Notes: generated by a model from the letters alone, not told the origin. Counted from the first letter of the stretch, positions 28,493 through 37,971 are shown. The stretch is 57,820 bases of DNA from Atribacterota bacterium (GCA_030605615.1 JAUWHZ010000027.1:1-57820); one strand, 5' to 3'. Program-made: numbers and translations.

Positions 28493-29983
28493 ATGCCCAG
28501 ATATAGTTATAGAATAAAACGCTTAAAACAGAGTAAAAAAAGTTTTTTAGGAAGGTCATTTCTAATTTCTATTATAGTTAATGTTATATTATTGTATGCT
28601 TTTGGAAATATGATTGCCTTTGATTTTAAGAAACCTTTTCCAGAAGAAGAGCTGACCCTGGTCACTCTGGTGGAACTTCCTGCCCCCAAAAAGCCAGAAA
28701 CTAAAAAACCAGAAATTACTGAGAAAAAACCTGTTGCTCAATTACAAGTTAAACCAAAGCTCGAGCCAGTTTCACCAGAGCCACCTAAATTAAAGGAAGA
28801 GGTAACTGAGACTAAGGTAATAGAGAAAGAAGAATTAACCGAAGGCACACCCAAAGTAGAAGTTAAGACTCCACAGATTGAGACCGAACCCGAATTGATA
28901 GCACCTTCTCCACAAGCAAAGGAGTCTTTAGGAGAGGACATAAGTATTTCTACTGAATATTTTAAGCAGGCCATAGCCAGTAGAAAAGAGGTAAAGGGGG
29001 AGATCTTCGAGCCAGGAGAGTCACAGCTTAAGGTTAATTTAGGCGAAAAAGAGGAAGAAAATATTGAAGCGACCTATGGTACAATAGTTAGTCCGGGAGA
29101 AATTAGTACCCTTCCCGAAGTAAAGGAAAAAGAATCACCCTTCGGGAGTAGACCCCTTTCTATTATGATAGAAAATTCAGAGGGAGCCCGACCCCAGACT
29201 GGTTTAGATAAGGCCAGTATTGTCTACGAAGTTTTAGCAGAAGGTGGAATAACTAGATTTTTAGCTATTTATTATGATAAAGATGCAGAAGAAGTTGGAC
29301 CAGTAAGGAGTGCCCGTCCTTATTTTGTTAGTAAGTCTTTAGAACACCAGGCAATTTATGTCCATATAGGAGGAAGTGAAGAAGCTTATAATTTCATAAA
29401 GACAGAAAAAATTGATGATATAAATGAATTTGTAGATTTTCAACCCTTTTGGCGAACTAAAGACCGAAAACCACCACATAATTTATATACCTCAACTATT
29501 AAGCTAAGAAAAGAAGCTAACAAATTAGGTTATATAGAAATGATAAAGAAGGAAGATTATCAATTTGAAACTGATAGAAATGAAAAATTAACTGGCAGAC
29601 AAGCCAATACTATAGTAATTCCTTATAACGATATCTATACAGTTAGCTATGAATATCAGCCTGAATCAATGAAATATCTAAGATTTTTAAATGGTAAGCC
29701 CCATATAGATGCTAAGACCAAAAAACAATTGTCAATAGATAATATTGTTGTCCAATTTGCCAAAACCAAAGTCATTGATGAAGAGGGAAGATTAGCAATG
29801 GATTTTATTGGTGAGGGAAGAGGTTTAATATTCTTTAAAGGAGATTCTGAAGAAATTACCTGGAAAAAGCAGGACTTAAGGGCAAGGACAGTATTTTTTA
29901 ATAAAGAGGGAGACCGAATAGCTTTCACGCCAGGGAGCATTTGGATCCAAATTGTCTTCTCAGATTTAACGGTAGAATATTAA
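28493..29983 (+). CDS. TonB/TolA-like N-terminal anchor and Pro-rich linker fused to a C-terminal DUF3048 (YerB-like) domain
   Basis: Single TM SFLISIIVNVILLYAF then LVTLVELPAPKKPETKKPEITEKKP; C-terminus PLSIMIENSEGARPQTGLDKASIVYEVLAEGGITRFLAIYYDKDAEEVGPVRSARPYFV...KPPHNLYTS. Confidence 0.88.
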   Translation: MPRYSYRIKRLKQSKKSFLGRSFLISIIVNVILLYAFGNMIAFDFKKPFPEEELTLVTLVELPAPKKPETKKPEITEKKPVAQLQVKPKLEPVSPEPPKLKEEVTETKVIEKEELTEGTPKVEVKTPQIETEPELIAPSPQAKESLGEDISISTEYFKQAIASRKEVKGEIFEPGESQLKVNLGEKEEENIEATYGTIVSPGEISTLPEVKEKESPFGSRPLSIMIENSEGARPQTGLDKASIVYEVLAEGGITRFLAIYYDKDAEEVGPVRSARPYFVSKSLEHQAIYVHIGGSEEAYNFIKTEKIDDINEFVDFQPFWRTKDRKPPHNLYTSTIKLRKEANKLGYIEMIKKEDYQFETDRNEKLTGRQANTIVIPYNDIYTVSYEYQPESMKYLRFLNGKPHIDAKTKKQLSIDNIVVQFAKTKVIDEEGRLAMDFIGEGRGLIFFKGDSEEITWKKQDLRARTVFFNKEGDRIAFTPGSIWIQIVFSDLTVEY

Positions 29984-30024
29984 AATGTTACATAACTATT
30001 GAGATCTCTAAATTTGTGGATAAT

Positions 30025-30927
30025 ATGAACATGAAAAATTTAGAAGAAATTTTAGGATATTTTTTAGATTATTTATCTGTTGAAAGAGGCTTAGCACAAA
30101 ATACTATAATTTCTTATAGATATGATCTGATAAAATACATTAATTTTTTTAAAAAAAATAAGGTTCAGTCTTTTAACCAAACCAACAAAGGATTAATTAA
30201 TAATTATTTTGTTTATCTAAGAAAAGAAGGTTTAGAGATTAATTCGATTTCTAGAAATTTAGTTGCGATAAAGATGTTTTATCGTTTTATGTTAGCTGAA
30301 GGTTTTATCAATGAAGATGTTAGTAGTTTAATTGAATTTCCCCGAGTAAGCAAGAAGCTCCCTTATGCTTTAAGTTTAAGGGAGATAAATATTTTATTAG
30401 ATGATTCAAATTTTAGAGAATATTTGGGGCAAAGAGACCAGGCAATATTGGAATTATTCTATGCTACTGGAATAAGAGTATCAGAATTAATAAACTTGAA
30501 GATTGATGATATAAATATGGAAAATCAGATGTTAAAATGTTTAGGAAAAGGTTCTAAAGAACGAATTATTCCTTTTGGAAGTAAAGCCTATCAGTCTTTA
30601 AGCTTATATCTTAAAGAAGTTAGACTAAGATTAGCTAAAGACCCCAAAGTAAATGCTTTATTTTTAAATAATAGAGGGGAGAGACTTTCCCGACAGGGGA
30701 TATTTTTTTTAGTGAAAAAGTATGCTCGTAAAGCAGGGATAGAAAAGAAGGTCACCCCCCATACTTTAAGGCATACTTTAGCTACTCATTTACTGGAAAA
30801 TGGGGCTGATCTCAGGTCGGTGCAGGAGATGCTGGGCCATTCGGATATTTCTACTACTCAGATTTATACTCATGTAAGTAGAAAATGGATTAAAGAGGAA
30901 TATTACAGAGCTTTTCCCCGAACGTAA
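30025..30927 (+). CDS. Tyrosine recombinase XerC/XerD family
   Basis: ELFYATGIRVSELINLKIDDI, HTLRHTLATHLLENGADLRSVQEMLGHSDISTTQIYTHV. Confidence 0.93.
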   Translation: MNMKNLEEILGYFLDYLSVERGLAQNTIISYRYDLIKYINFFKKNKVQSFNQTNKGLINNYFVYLRKEGLEINSISRNLVAIKMFYRFMLAEGFINEDVSSLIEFPRVSKKLPYALSLREINILLDDSNFREYLGQRDQAILELFYATGIRVSELINLKIDDINMENQMLKCLGKGSKERIIPFGSKAYQSLSLYLKEVRLRLAKDPKVNALFLNNRGERLSRQGIFFLVKKYARKAGIEKKVTPHTLRHTLATHLLENGADLRSVQEMLGHSDISTTQIYTHVSRKWIKEEYYRAFPRT

Positions 30928-31075
30928 ACTAGTATATAGTATATCGTATGTAGTATATAGCAAAGAAGAAAGAAAACAGAAGACAGAATTCAGGAGCCAG
31001 AATGAGATAGTATCGCGTATTTAGCTAGCAAAATAACTAACTAGCTAACCAAATTGACCAGCGAACTGGTTAATT
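30928..31075. repeat. Intergenic word mosaic (TAGTATATAGTATATCG, AGAAGAAAGAAAAC, CTAACTAGCTAACC)
   Basis: Same words as at 26.9, 28.3, 43.9 and 57.3 kb. Confidence 0.65.
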
Positions 31076-31099
31076 AAATTATTAGGAGGCACAATAAAA

Positions 31100-31924
31100 G
31101 TGGTAGATTTGAAAGCAAAAATTGCAGAAAGTGTTGAATATATTAATAAAAAAAGTAAGATTAAACCCAAGATTGCTATTATCCTGGGGACTGGATTGGG
31201 AAGATTAGCAGAAGATATTAAAGAAAAAGAAATAATTCCTTATGGTGATATTCCTAATTTTCCTGTATCTACTGTTCAAAGCCATAGTGGCAACTTGGTT
31301 TTGGGAAAATTAGGAAATAAAGAAGTAGTAGCTATGCAGGGGAGATTTCATTATTATGAGGGTTATAGCTTAGAAGAAGTCACTTTTCCTGTAAGGGTTA
31401 TGAAAAAGTTTGGAGCAGATATAATCATTATTTCTAATGCAGCAGGAGGGATGAACCGATCTTTTAAAAGAGGGGATTTAATGATTATTACTGATCATAT
31501 AAATTTATTTGGAAATAACCCCTTAATTGGCCCCAATGATGAAGAATTAGGACCAAGATTTCCGGATATGTCTGAAGCTTACAGCCGAAAGCTTATTGAA
31601 TTGGCTTTAAAGGTAGCATTAAAAGAAAAAATTAAATTACATCAAGGGGTATATGCAGTTTTGACTGGACCTACTTTGGAAACGCCTGCAGAGTATAGAT
31701 TTTTAATAAAGATTGGTGCAGATGCAGTTGGGATGTCTACAGTTCCAGAGGTGATAGTAGCAAATCATATGGGAATGAAAGTACTGGGGATTTCTTGTAT
31801 CACCGATTTAGCTATAGATGGGGTAATAGAAAAGACTAGTTTAGAGGAAATATTAAAAGTCGCCTCTGATGCTGAACCCACCATGGCTAAATTAGTCAAG
31901 AAGGTGATTGAAAAAATTGATTAA
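31100..31924 (+). CDS. Purine-nucleoside phosphorylase (PNP-I family)
   Basis: ILGTGLGRLAEDI, QSHSGNLVLGKLGNKEVVAMQGRFHYYEGYSLEEVTFPVRVM, SNAAGGMN, VGMSTVPEVIVANH; GTG start. Confidence 0.93.
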   Translation: MVDLKAKIAESVEYINKKSKIKPKIAIILGTGLGRLAEDIKEKEIIPYGDIPNFPVSTVQSHSGNLVLGKLGNKEVVAMQGRFHYYEGYSLEEVTFPVRVMKKFGADIIIISNAAGGMNRSFKRGDLMIITDHINLFGNNPLIGPNDEELGPRFPDMSEAYSRKLIELALKVALKEKIKLHQGVYAVLTGPTLETPAEYRFLIKIGADAVGMSTVPEVIVANHMGMKVLGISCITDLAIDGVIEKTSLEEILKVASDAEPTMAKLVKKVIEKID

Positions 31925-32375
31925 TAATGGTTTAAGAGTTGCCCTTCTATCTGCTCTACCTATTACTGAATTAAGAGGGGCTATTCCTTTGGCTTTAACA
32001 ATTTATAAAATGCCCGTTTTCCCGGCGTATATTTTTGCGGTTTTAGGAAATATAGTACCGGCAATTTTTTTATTACTTTATTTAAAACCCTTTTCGGATT
32101 TTTTATGTCAATGGCGTTTGTTTAATATGTTTTTTGAATGGCTTTTTAAAAGAACACGCCGGAATAATGTAGAAAAATACGAAAAGTATGGGGCATTATT
32201 TTTATTATTCTTTGTGGCTATTCCACTTCCTGTAACTGGAGCCTGGACTGGTTCGGTTGCCGCATTTGTCCTTGGAATAAGATTTTGGTATGCTTTTCCT
32301 ACGATAGTAGGAGGGGTTATGATTGCAGGAATAATTGTTACTTTAGCCAGTCTGGGAGTTATTAATTTTATTTAA
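31908..32375 (+). CDS. Small multidrug export family membrane protein (COG2426-like)
   Basis: SALPITELRGAIPLAL, EKYGALFLLFFVAIPLPVTGAWTGSVAAFVLG; TTG start overlapping upstream gene. Confidence 0.8.
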   Translation: MKKLINNGLRVALLSALPITELRGAIPLALTIYKMPVFPAYIFAVLGNIVPAIFLLLYLKPFSDFLCQWRLFNMFFEWLFKRTRRNNVEKYEKYGALFLLFFVAIPLPVTGAWTGSVAAFVLGIRFWYAFPTIVGGVMIAGIIVTLASLGVINFI

Positions 32376-32381
32376 AATCGT

Positions 32382-32458
32382 TAGCTGGTTTGATATTAAT
32401 ACATCAACTAATTAACCAGGTAACCAATTAGCCAACTAACCAATTAACTACTAGAGAG
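32382..32458. repeat. Degenerate ATTAACC/ACTAACC-type intergenic repeat
   Basis: caactaattaaccaggtaaccaattagccaactaaccaattaacta. Confidence 0.7.
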
Positions 32459-32466
32459 AGGAAAAG

Positions 32467-33504
32467 ATGAGAACTATAGAATGGAAAGAAGGGAAAGTTT
32501 TTTTAATTGACCAGAGAAAACTTCCCTTAAAATGTGAAGTAATTAATTGTTCTACCTATCAAGAGGTAGCTGAGGCTATTAAGAAAATGAAGATAAGAGG
32601 TGCACCAGCTATCGGAGTAGCGGCTGCCTTTGGAATGGCCTTAGCTGCTTATTCTTCAAAGGCAAAGAATCATGAGAAATTTACCCATGATATGGAAGAG
32701 GCGAAAGATTGTCTGGCTTGTACTCGTCCTACAGCAGTTAATTTATTTTGGGCCCTGGATAGGATAATGAAATTAATAACAGCTGTGATTAAAAGAGATA
32801 TTGAACTTTTAAAATTGAAAGATTTAATTTTTCAGGAAGCTAAAAATATTGAGCAGGAAGATGTTGAGATAAATAAGAATATGGGAAGATATGGTTCTTC
32901 ACTTATAAAAGACGGAGATAGTATTTTGACTCATTGCAATGCCGGGGCTTTAGCAACTGTAGATCATGGTACAGCCTTAGGGGTAATTCGAACTGCTTTT
33001 GAAGAGGGGAAGAAGATACATGTCTATGTCGATGAAACCAGACCGGTATTACAGGGAGCCCGACTCACTACCTGGGAATTGATGCAAGATAAAATTCCCT
33101 TTACTTTAATTACTGATAATATGGCTGGATTTTTAATGTCAAAAAATAAAGTAAACCTGGTAATAGTAGGGGCAGATCGTATTGCCCTTAATGGTGATGT
33201 GGTCAATAAGATTGGGACTTATTCTTTATCTGTATTAGCTCGGGAAAATGCAGTGCCTTTTTATGTGGCTGCTCCCTTATCAACTATAGATACTTCTTTA
33301 AAGTCAGGACAGGGAATCCCTATTGAAGAACGGGATCCAAAAGAAGTTACCCACGTTTTAGGCAAGCAGATAGCCCCTACAGGGGTGAAAGTGTTTAACC
33401 CAGCGTTTGATCTAACCCCTAACCGTTATGTGGAGGCCATTATTACCGAAAAAGGGATTATCAAAAAACCTTATGAGAAGAATATTAAAAAAATATTAAA
33501 TTAG
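32467..33504 (+). CDS. mtnA: S-methyl-5-thioribose-1-phosphate isomerase
   Basis: MKIRGAPAIGVAAAFGMALA, ILTHCNAGALATVDHGTALGVIRTA, VDETRPVLQGARLTTWEL, VGADRIALNGDVVNKIGTYSL. Confidence 0.95.
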   Translation: MRTIEWKEGKVFLIDQRKLPLKCEVINCSTYQEVAEAIKKMKIRGAPAIGVAAAFGMALAAYSSKAKNHEKFTHDMEEAKDCLACTRPTAVNLFWALDRIMKLITAVIKRDIELLKLKDLIFQEAKNIEQEDVEINKNMGRYGSSLIKDGDSILTHCNAGALATVDHGTALGVIRTAFEEGKKIHVYVDETRPVLQGARLTTWELMQDKIPFTLITDNMAGFLMSKNKVNLVIVGADRIALNGDVVNKIGTYSLSVLARENAVPFYVAAPLSTIDTSLKSGQGIPIEERDPKEVTHVLGKQIAPTGVKVFNPAFDLTPNRYVEAIITEKGIIKKPYEKNIKKILN

Positions 33505-33622
33505 TTAGACAGTTACTTAGTTACCTAATTAGTTAGTTCTCTAAGTGTCCGGTTAACCAGTTATCTTGTAAATTAACCAATTAACCAATTAACTAGCTAA
33601 CTAGCTAACCAACTAACTAAAT
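33505..33622. repeat. Degenerate TTAACCAATTAACTAGCTAAC intergenic repeat
   Basis: aaattaaccaattaaccaattaactagctaactagctaaccaactaacta. Confidence 0.75.
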
Positions 33623-33636
33623 ACAGGAGGAGTAAA

Positions 33637-34899
33637 TTGGATTCAGGAAAATTTATTATTACCGGAGGAAAGAGATTAGATGGTAGTGTAGAAATAGCTG
33701 GAGCGAAAAATTCTGCTCTATCTATTATGGCCGCCACCCTATTAACTAAAGATGTCTGTATTTTAAGAAATATCCCCCATCTTACCGATGTTGATACTAT
33801 GGCTGCAGTAATAAGGAAATTAGGGGTTAAAGTGGAATGGAGAGGAGATAATACGCTTTATATCGATTCCGATAATTTTAATAATTATGAGGCCCCTTAT
33901 GAGCTGGTTAAGAAGATGAGGGCTTCTATTTTAGTTATGGGGCCACTCTTGGCTCGCTTAAAGAAAGCGAAGATATCTTTGCCGGGCGGTTGTGCTATCG
34001 GTGCTCGTCCAGTTGATTTTCACATAAAGGGTTTTGAAGTTTTAGGTGCTCAAGTTGAAGTGGTGAGAGGTTACATTAAAGCAGAGGTTAAAAAGTTAAA
34101 AGGGGATGATATATACTTAGATTTCCCCAGTCTGGGAGCAACTGAAAATATAATGATGGCTGCCTCTTTAGCTGAAGGGGTTACTAAAATTGAGAATGCT
34201 GCCAAGGACCCTGAAATAGTAGAATTGGGAAATTTTTTAATAAAAATGGGAGCTAAAATAAAAGGTTTAGGGACTGATCTTATAAAAATAAAAGGAGTAA
34301 AAAAATTAAATGGAGTTGAATATAATATAATTCCTGACCGAATAGAAGCAGGAACCTATATGATTGCAGCAGCTATTACAGGTGGAGATATTTTAATAGA
34401 AAAAATCGATCCTTTATTATTAAAACCGGTAATAATAAAATTAGAAGAAGCAGGGGTAAAAATTAAACAAAAGAAGGATTCAATCAAGGTGATAGGACCT
34501 AAGAGAATTAATGCAGTGGATATTAAAACTTTACCTTTCCCAGGATTTCCTACTGATATACAGCCTCAGTTTATGGCTTTAACCTGTGTGGCGAAAGGGA
34601 CGAGTGTTATTATTGAAAGTGTATTTGAGAATAGATTTGCTCATACCGGAGATTTAATAAGAATGGGGGCAGATATTAAAGTTGAAGGACATAGTGCTAT
34701 TGTCAAGGGTGTAAGGAAATTGAGTGCTGCACCGGTAATGGCCTCAGATTTAAGGGGTGGAGCAGCTTTGATATTGGCTGGTTTGGTAGCAGAAGGAACT
34801 ACTGAGCTGAGCAGAATATATCACTTAGATAGAGGATATGTGAAGTTGGCAGATAAGCTAACTTCTTTAGGAGCAGACATTCATAGAGTGGAAGAGTAA
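33637..34899 (+). CDS. murA: UDP-N-acetylglucosamine 1-carboxyvinyltransferase
   Basis: GGKRLDGSVEIAGAKNSALSIMAATLLT, LPGGCAIGARPVDFHIKGFE, PFPGFPTDIQPQFMAL, DLRGGAALILAGL; TTG start after AGGAGG. Confidence 0.96.
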   Translation: MDSGKFIITGGKRLDGSVEIAGAKNSALSIMAATLLTKDVCILRNIPHLTDVDTMAAVIRKLGVKVEWRGDNTLYIDSDNFNNYEAPYELVKKMRASILVMGPLLARLKKAKISLPGGCAIGARPVDFHIKGFEVLGAQVEVVRGYIKAEVKKLKGDDIYLDFPSLGATENIMMAASLAEGVTKIENAAKDPEIVELGNFLIKMGAKIKGLGTDLIKIKGVKKLNGVEYNIIPDRIEAGTYMIAAAITGGDILIEKIDPLLLKPVIIKLEEAGVKIKQKKDSIKVIGPKRINAVDIKTLPFPGFPTDIQPQFMALTCVAKGTSVIIESVFENRFAHTGDLIRMGADIKVEGHSAIVKGVRKLSAAPVMASDLRGGAALILAGLVAEGTTELSRIYHLDRGYVKLADKLTSLGADIHRVEE

Positions 34900-34941
34900 T
34901 ATACTAAATACTAATTTTAGGTAGAGGAGGAGAAAATAAAT

Positions 34942-35958
34942 ATGCTAGGAATGGACAGAAGTCTGGGCATAGACCTGGGAACCGTAAGTGTTATAATTTA
35001 TATGAAGGGGAAAGGTATTGTCCTTCAGGAACCTTCAGTAGTATCAATTTTACAAGATAGTGGAAAGGTCCTGGCAGTGGGAGAAGAAGCGAAAGATATG
35101 CTGGGTAAAACGCCAGGAAATATAATTGCTATTCAACCAATGAAGAGTGGGGTTATTGCAGATTATGAAATAACCGAAAAAATGTTGAGTTATTTTATCA
35201 AAAAGGTATGTGGCAATAGTAAGGTATTTCGTCCTCAAGTAGTAATTTGTGTCCCTTCAGGAGGGACTGAAGTAGAGAAGAGAGCAGCCATAGAAGCAGC
35301 TATGCAAGCTGGAGCAAGAAAGGCTTATTTAATTGAAGAGACGATGGCAGCAGCTATTGGAGCAGGTTTGGATATAAGTGAACCTTATGGCAATATGATT
35401 GTTGATGTAGGAGGAGGGACCGCCGACATAGCGGTTATCTCTCTGGGTGGAATTGTGGTTAGTGAATCGTTAAGAATAGCCAGTAATGACTTTGATGAAA
35501 ATCTTATAAAATATATCAAAGATAAATATAATTTAATGATTGGTGAAAGAACTGCTGAAACCTTAAAAATAGAAATTGGCACAGCGGTGGAATTAGAAGA
35601 AGAATTATTTACAGATATAAGAGGAAGAGATTTAGTATCTGGTTTACCCAAGAGTATTTCTGTAGGTTCTAATGAAGTGTTGAAAGCTATTTTTCCTTCC
35701 TTAAAAATGATAATAGAAGCAATTAAAGCAGTTTTAGAGAAAACTCCTCCCGAGTTAGCAGCGGATATTGCCGATAAAGGGATTGTCGTTACCGGAGGAG
35801 GAGCTTTATTGAGAAACTTTGATCAATTATTGACTGAGGTAATCGGGATACCTGCATATTTATCAGAAAATCCAATTTCCTGTGTAGCCTTAGGTGCGGG
35901 GAAGGTTTTGGATAACATCCATATATTAAAGAGTGGGTTGGTAAGTACTTACAAGTAA
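34942..35958 (+). CDS. Rod shape-determining protein MreB/Mbl family
   Basis: SLGIDLGTVSVIIYMKGKGIVLQEPSVVSI, MIVDVGGGTADIAVISLGGIV, VVTGGGALLRNFDQLL. Confidence 0.93.
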   Translation: MLGMDRSLGIDLGTVSVIIYMKGKGIVLQEPSVVSILQDSGKVLAVGEEAKDMLGKTPGNIIAIQPMKSGVIADYEITEKMLSYFIKKVCGNSKVFRPQVVICVPSGGTEVEKRAAIEAAMQAGARKAYLIEETMAAAIGAGLDISEPYGNMIVDVGGGTADIAVISLGGIVVSESLRIASNDFDENLIKYIKDKYNLMIGERTAETLKIEIGTAVELEEELFTDIRGRDLVSGLPKSISVGSNEVLKAIFPSLKMIIEAIKAVLEKTPPELAADIADKGIVVTGGGALLRNFDQLLTEVIGIPAYLSENPISCVALGAGKVLDNIHILKSGLVSTYK

Positions 35959-35959
35959 A

Positions 35960-36075
35960 TTAGTCGTTAGTGAATAGTCGTTAGTAGGACAGGCGTCCCG
36001 CCTGTCTATAAGATAATTAGATATCAATCGTTAGTATTTAGTTATCCAGTTGGCCAGTTACCCCAATTGGTGAAT
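35960..36075. repeat. Intergenic mosaic with palindrome GACAGGCGTCCCGCCTGTC (35988-36006) and TAGTCGTTAG words
   Basis: tagtcgttagtgaatagtcgttagtaGGACAGGCGTCCCGCCTGTC. Confidence 0.85.
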
Positions 36076-36091
36076 TAATCAGAGGTAAAGA

Positions 36092-37909
36092 ATGAAGACA
36101 AGATTAAATATTAGTTTATTAATAAAATTTATATTAATTTTATTAATTTTATTTAGCTTAAGTGTAAGCGTCACGTTTTCTAATGATTTGTTTATGTCAA
36201 CTTCTGAGATAAAGCCAGGGATGAGAGGGATAGGAAAGACAGTTTTTCATGGCACTGAAATAGAGACTTTTCAGGTGGATATTATAGATATAATCAAAGG
36301 AGAAGGCGAAATTGATAATTTTATTCTTGCCCATTTAAGTGGAGAGAGAATTGAAGCAAGTGGTGGTATCTCGGAGGGGATGAGTGGCAGCCCGGTCTAT
36401 ATAGATGGTAGATTAATTGGAGCTATATCTTATGCCTGGGAAATGAGTGAACATAACCTCTGTCTTATAACACCTATCCAGGAGATGTTAAAAATATTTA
36501 ATCTTCCGATTAATTATGACCATTCCTTATTCCAAGAATATCAGATTAATAAATCTTTGTGTCTTGCCGGGAAGGAAATTAACAAGATAATTGTAAAAGA
36601 TAGTGTTGAAGATAATAATTTTTACAAAAAAATAAATCAGGAAGAAATTGTTTTTTATCCAGTAACCTCATCAGTTACTATAAGCGGTCTGAAAGGTAGA
36701 TCCTTTGACCGGTTAAGCAATTCATTGAAAAAATTTAATCTGAAACCAGTTCAGGGTGTTTACGGCTTAGAGAAAGTAGACTTTCAGGATGTAGGAGAAA
36801 AACCTTCTCGTAAAGTAGAAGCTGGTTCTGCAATAGGAATACAGTTAACTCGAGGAGATGTCAATATTACTTCTATTGGAACAGTAACTTACCGAGAGGG
36901 AAATAAAATTTTAGCTCTAGGTCATCCTTTTTTAAAGAAGGGAGAGGTTTCTTTTCTTCTTTCTACGGTATATATTTATCATAGTATGCCCAACATAGTT
37001 ATGCCTTTTAAATTAGGTTCTCCTTTATACTTAGTAGGAAAAATTGTTCAGGATAGAGAGGCAGGAATACAGGGGATACTTAATTCCTACCCCCGCGTAA
37101 TTCCTCTTATAATAAATGTAGAAAATATCGATTCGGGATCATTTTATCAAATGGGAGTCCAATTGATAGATGATTATGACTTATTAGAGCCCTTAGTATC
37201 AAATATAACTGTGCAAGCAATAGATAATGCTCTGGATAGAATTGGGGTAGGTTCTGCCCAGGTAGTTATAGATATTAAGGGTGTAAAAGAGGGACAAGAA
37301 GTTTGTAGAAAAAATATGTATTATAGTTCAAACGATATAGCTATTCAGGTTATTACCGAGATACCCGAAATTATCGATTTAATTATTAATAATTATTTTG
37401 AGGCCGTGAGTTTGGCCCAGATAAATATCGATATTAGAATAGATAATAAAAGGAAAATTGGTAAGATAGAAGAGGTGACCTTGGAAGAATCATCTCTAAA
37501 ACCAGGAGATAGTCTAATAGCACAGATTAAGATTAGACCTTTTCGGGGAGATTTAATCGAAAAGACATTGACTATTCAACTTCCTTCTCATGTTTCTTCA
37601 GGCGAGGCTTTATTAATGGTTAGTGGAGGAGGAGATTTAAATAATCAACAAGAAGAGCTTGTTAATGGCGGTGAAAAAGTTTATAAAAATTTAGAAGAAA
37701 TATTTAAAGATATTACTGATAGGCCGAGGGGTAATCAAATTATTGGAGAAGTAATAATTTATTCGGATGAATTTACCTCTGAGGAAGAGACTGGTGAAGA
37801 TGATCTAAAGGAAAATGAAGAAAAAAAGGATTTACTGATTTCTAAGATTGAAACCGATATGGTTATAGAAGGATATCTGGAAGTATCTTTTACAATATTA
37901 GAAGATTAG
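36092..37909 (+). CDS. SpoIVB-type peptidase S55 domain protein
   Basis: STSEIKPGMRGIGKTVFHGTEIETFQVDIIDI...GGISEGMSGSPVYIDGRLIGAISYAW; signal peptide. Confidence 0.88.
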   Translation: MKTRLNISLLIKFILILLILFSLSVSVTFSNDLFMSTSEIKPGMRGIGKTVFHGTEIETFQVDIIDIIKGEGEIDNFILAHLSGERIEASGGISEGMSGSPVYIDGRLIGAISYAWEMSEHNLCLITPIQEMLKIFNLPINYDHSLFQEYQINKSLCLAGKEINKIIVKDSVEDNNFYKKINQEEIVFYPVTSSVTISGLKGRSFDRLSNSLKKFNLKPVQGVYGLEKVDFQDVGEKPSRKVEAGSAIGIQLTRGDVNITSIGTVTYREGNKILALGHPFLKKGEVSFLLSTVYIYHSMPNIVMPFKLGSPLYLVGKIVQDREAGIQGILNSYPRVIPLIINVENIDSGSFYQMGVQLIDDYDLLEPLVSNITVQAIDNALDRIGVGSAQVVIDIKGVKEGQEVCRKNMYYSSNDIAIQVITEIPEIIDLIINNYFEAVSLAQINIDIRIDNKRKIGKIEEVTLEESSLKPGDSLIAQIKIRPFRGDLIEKTLTIQLPSHVSSGEALLMVSGGGDLNNQQEELVNGGEKVYKNLEEIFKDITDRPRGNQIIGEVIIYSDEFTSEEETGEDDLKENEEKKDLLISKIETDMVIEGYLEVSFTILED

Positions 37910-37971
37910 CCAATTATCCAATTAACCGATTTGCCAATTAATTGGCAAATTAATAGATGGGATGGAAGAAG

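Noticed and set aside
31100-33504. PNP-mtnA pair as a novel methylthioadenosine shunt
   Set aside because: Both are common salvage enzymes; no class II aldolase or other shunt-specific gene is present in the window.
33505-33622. TAACC-rich spacer as a CRISPR array
   Set aside because: No constant repeat/unique spacer alternation and no cas genes in the window.
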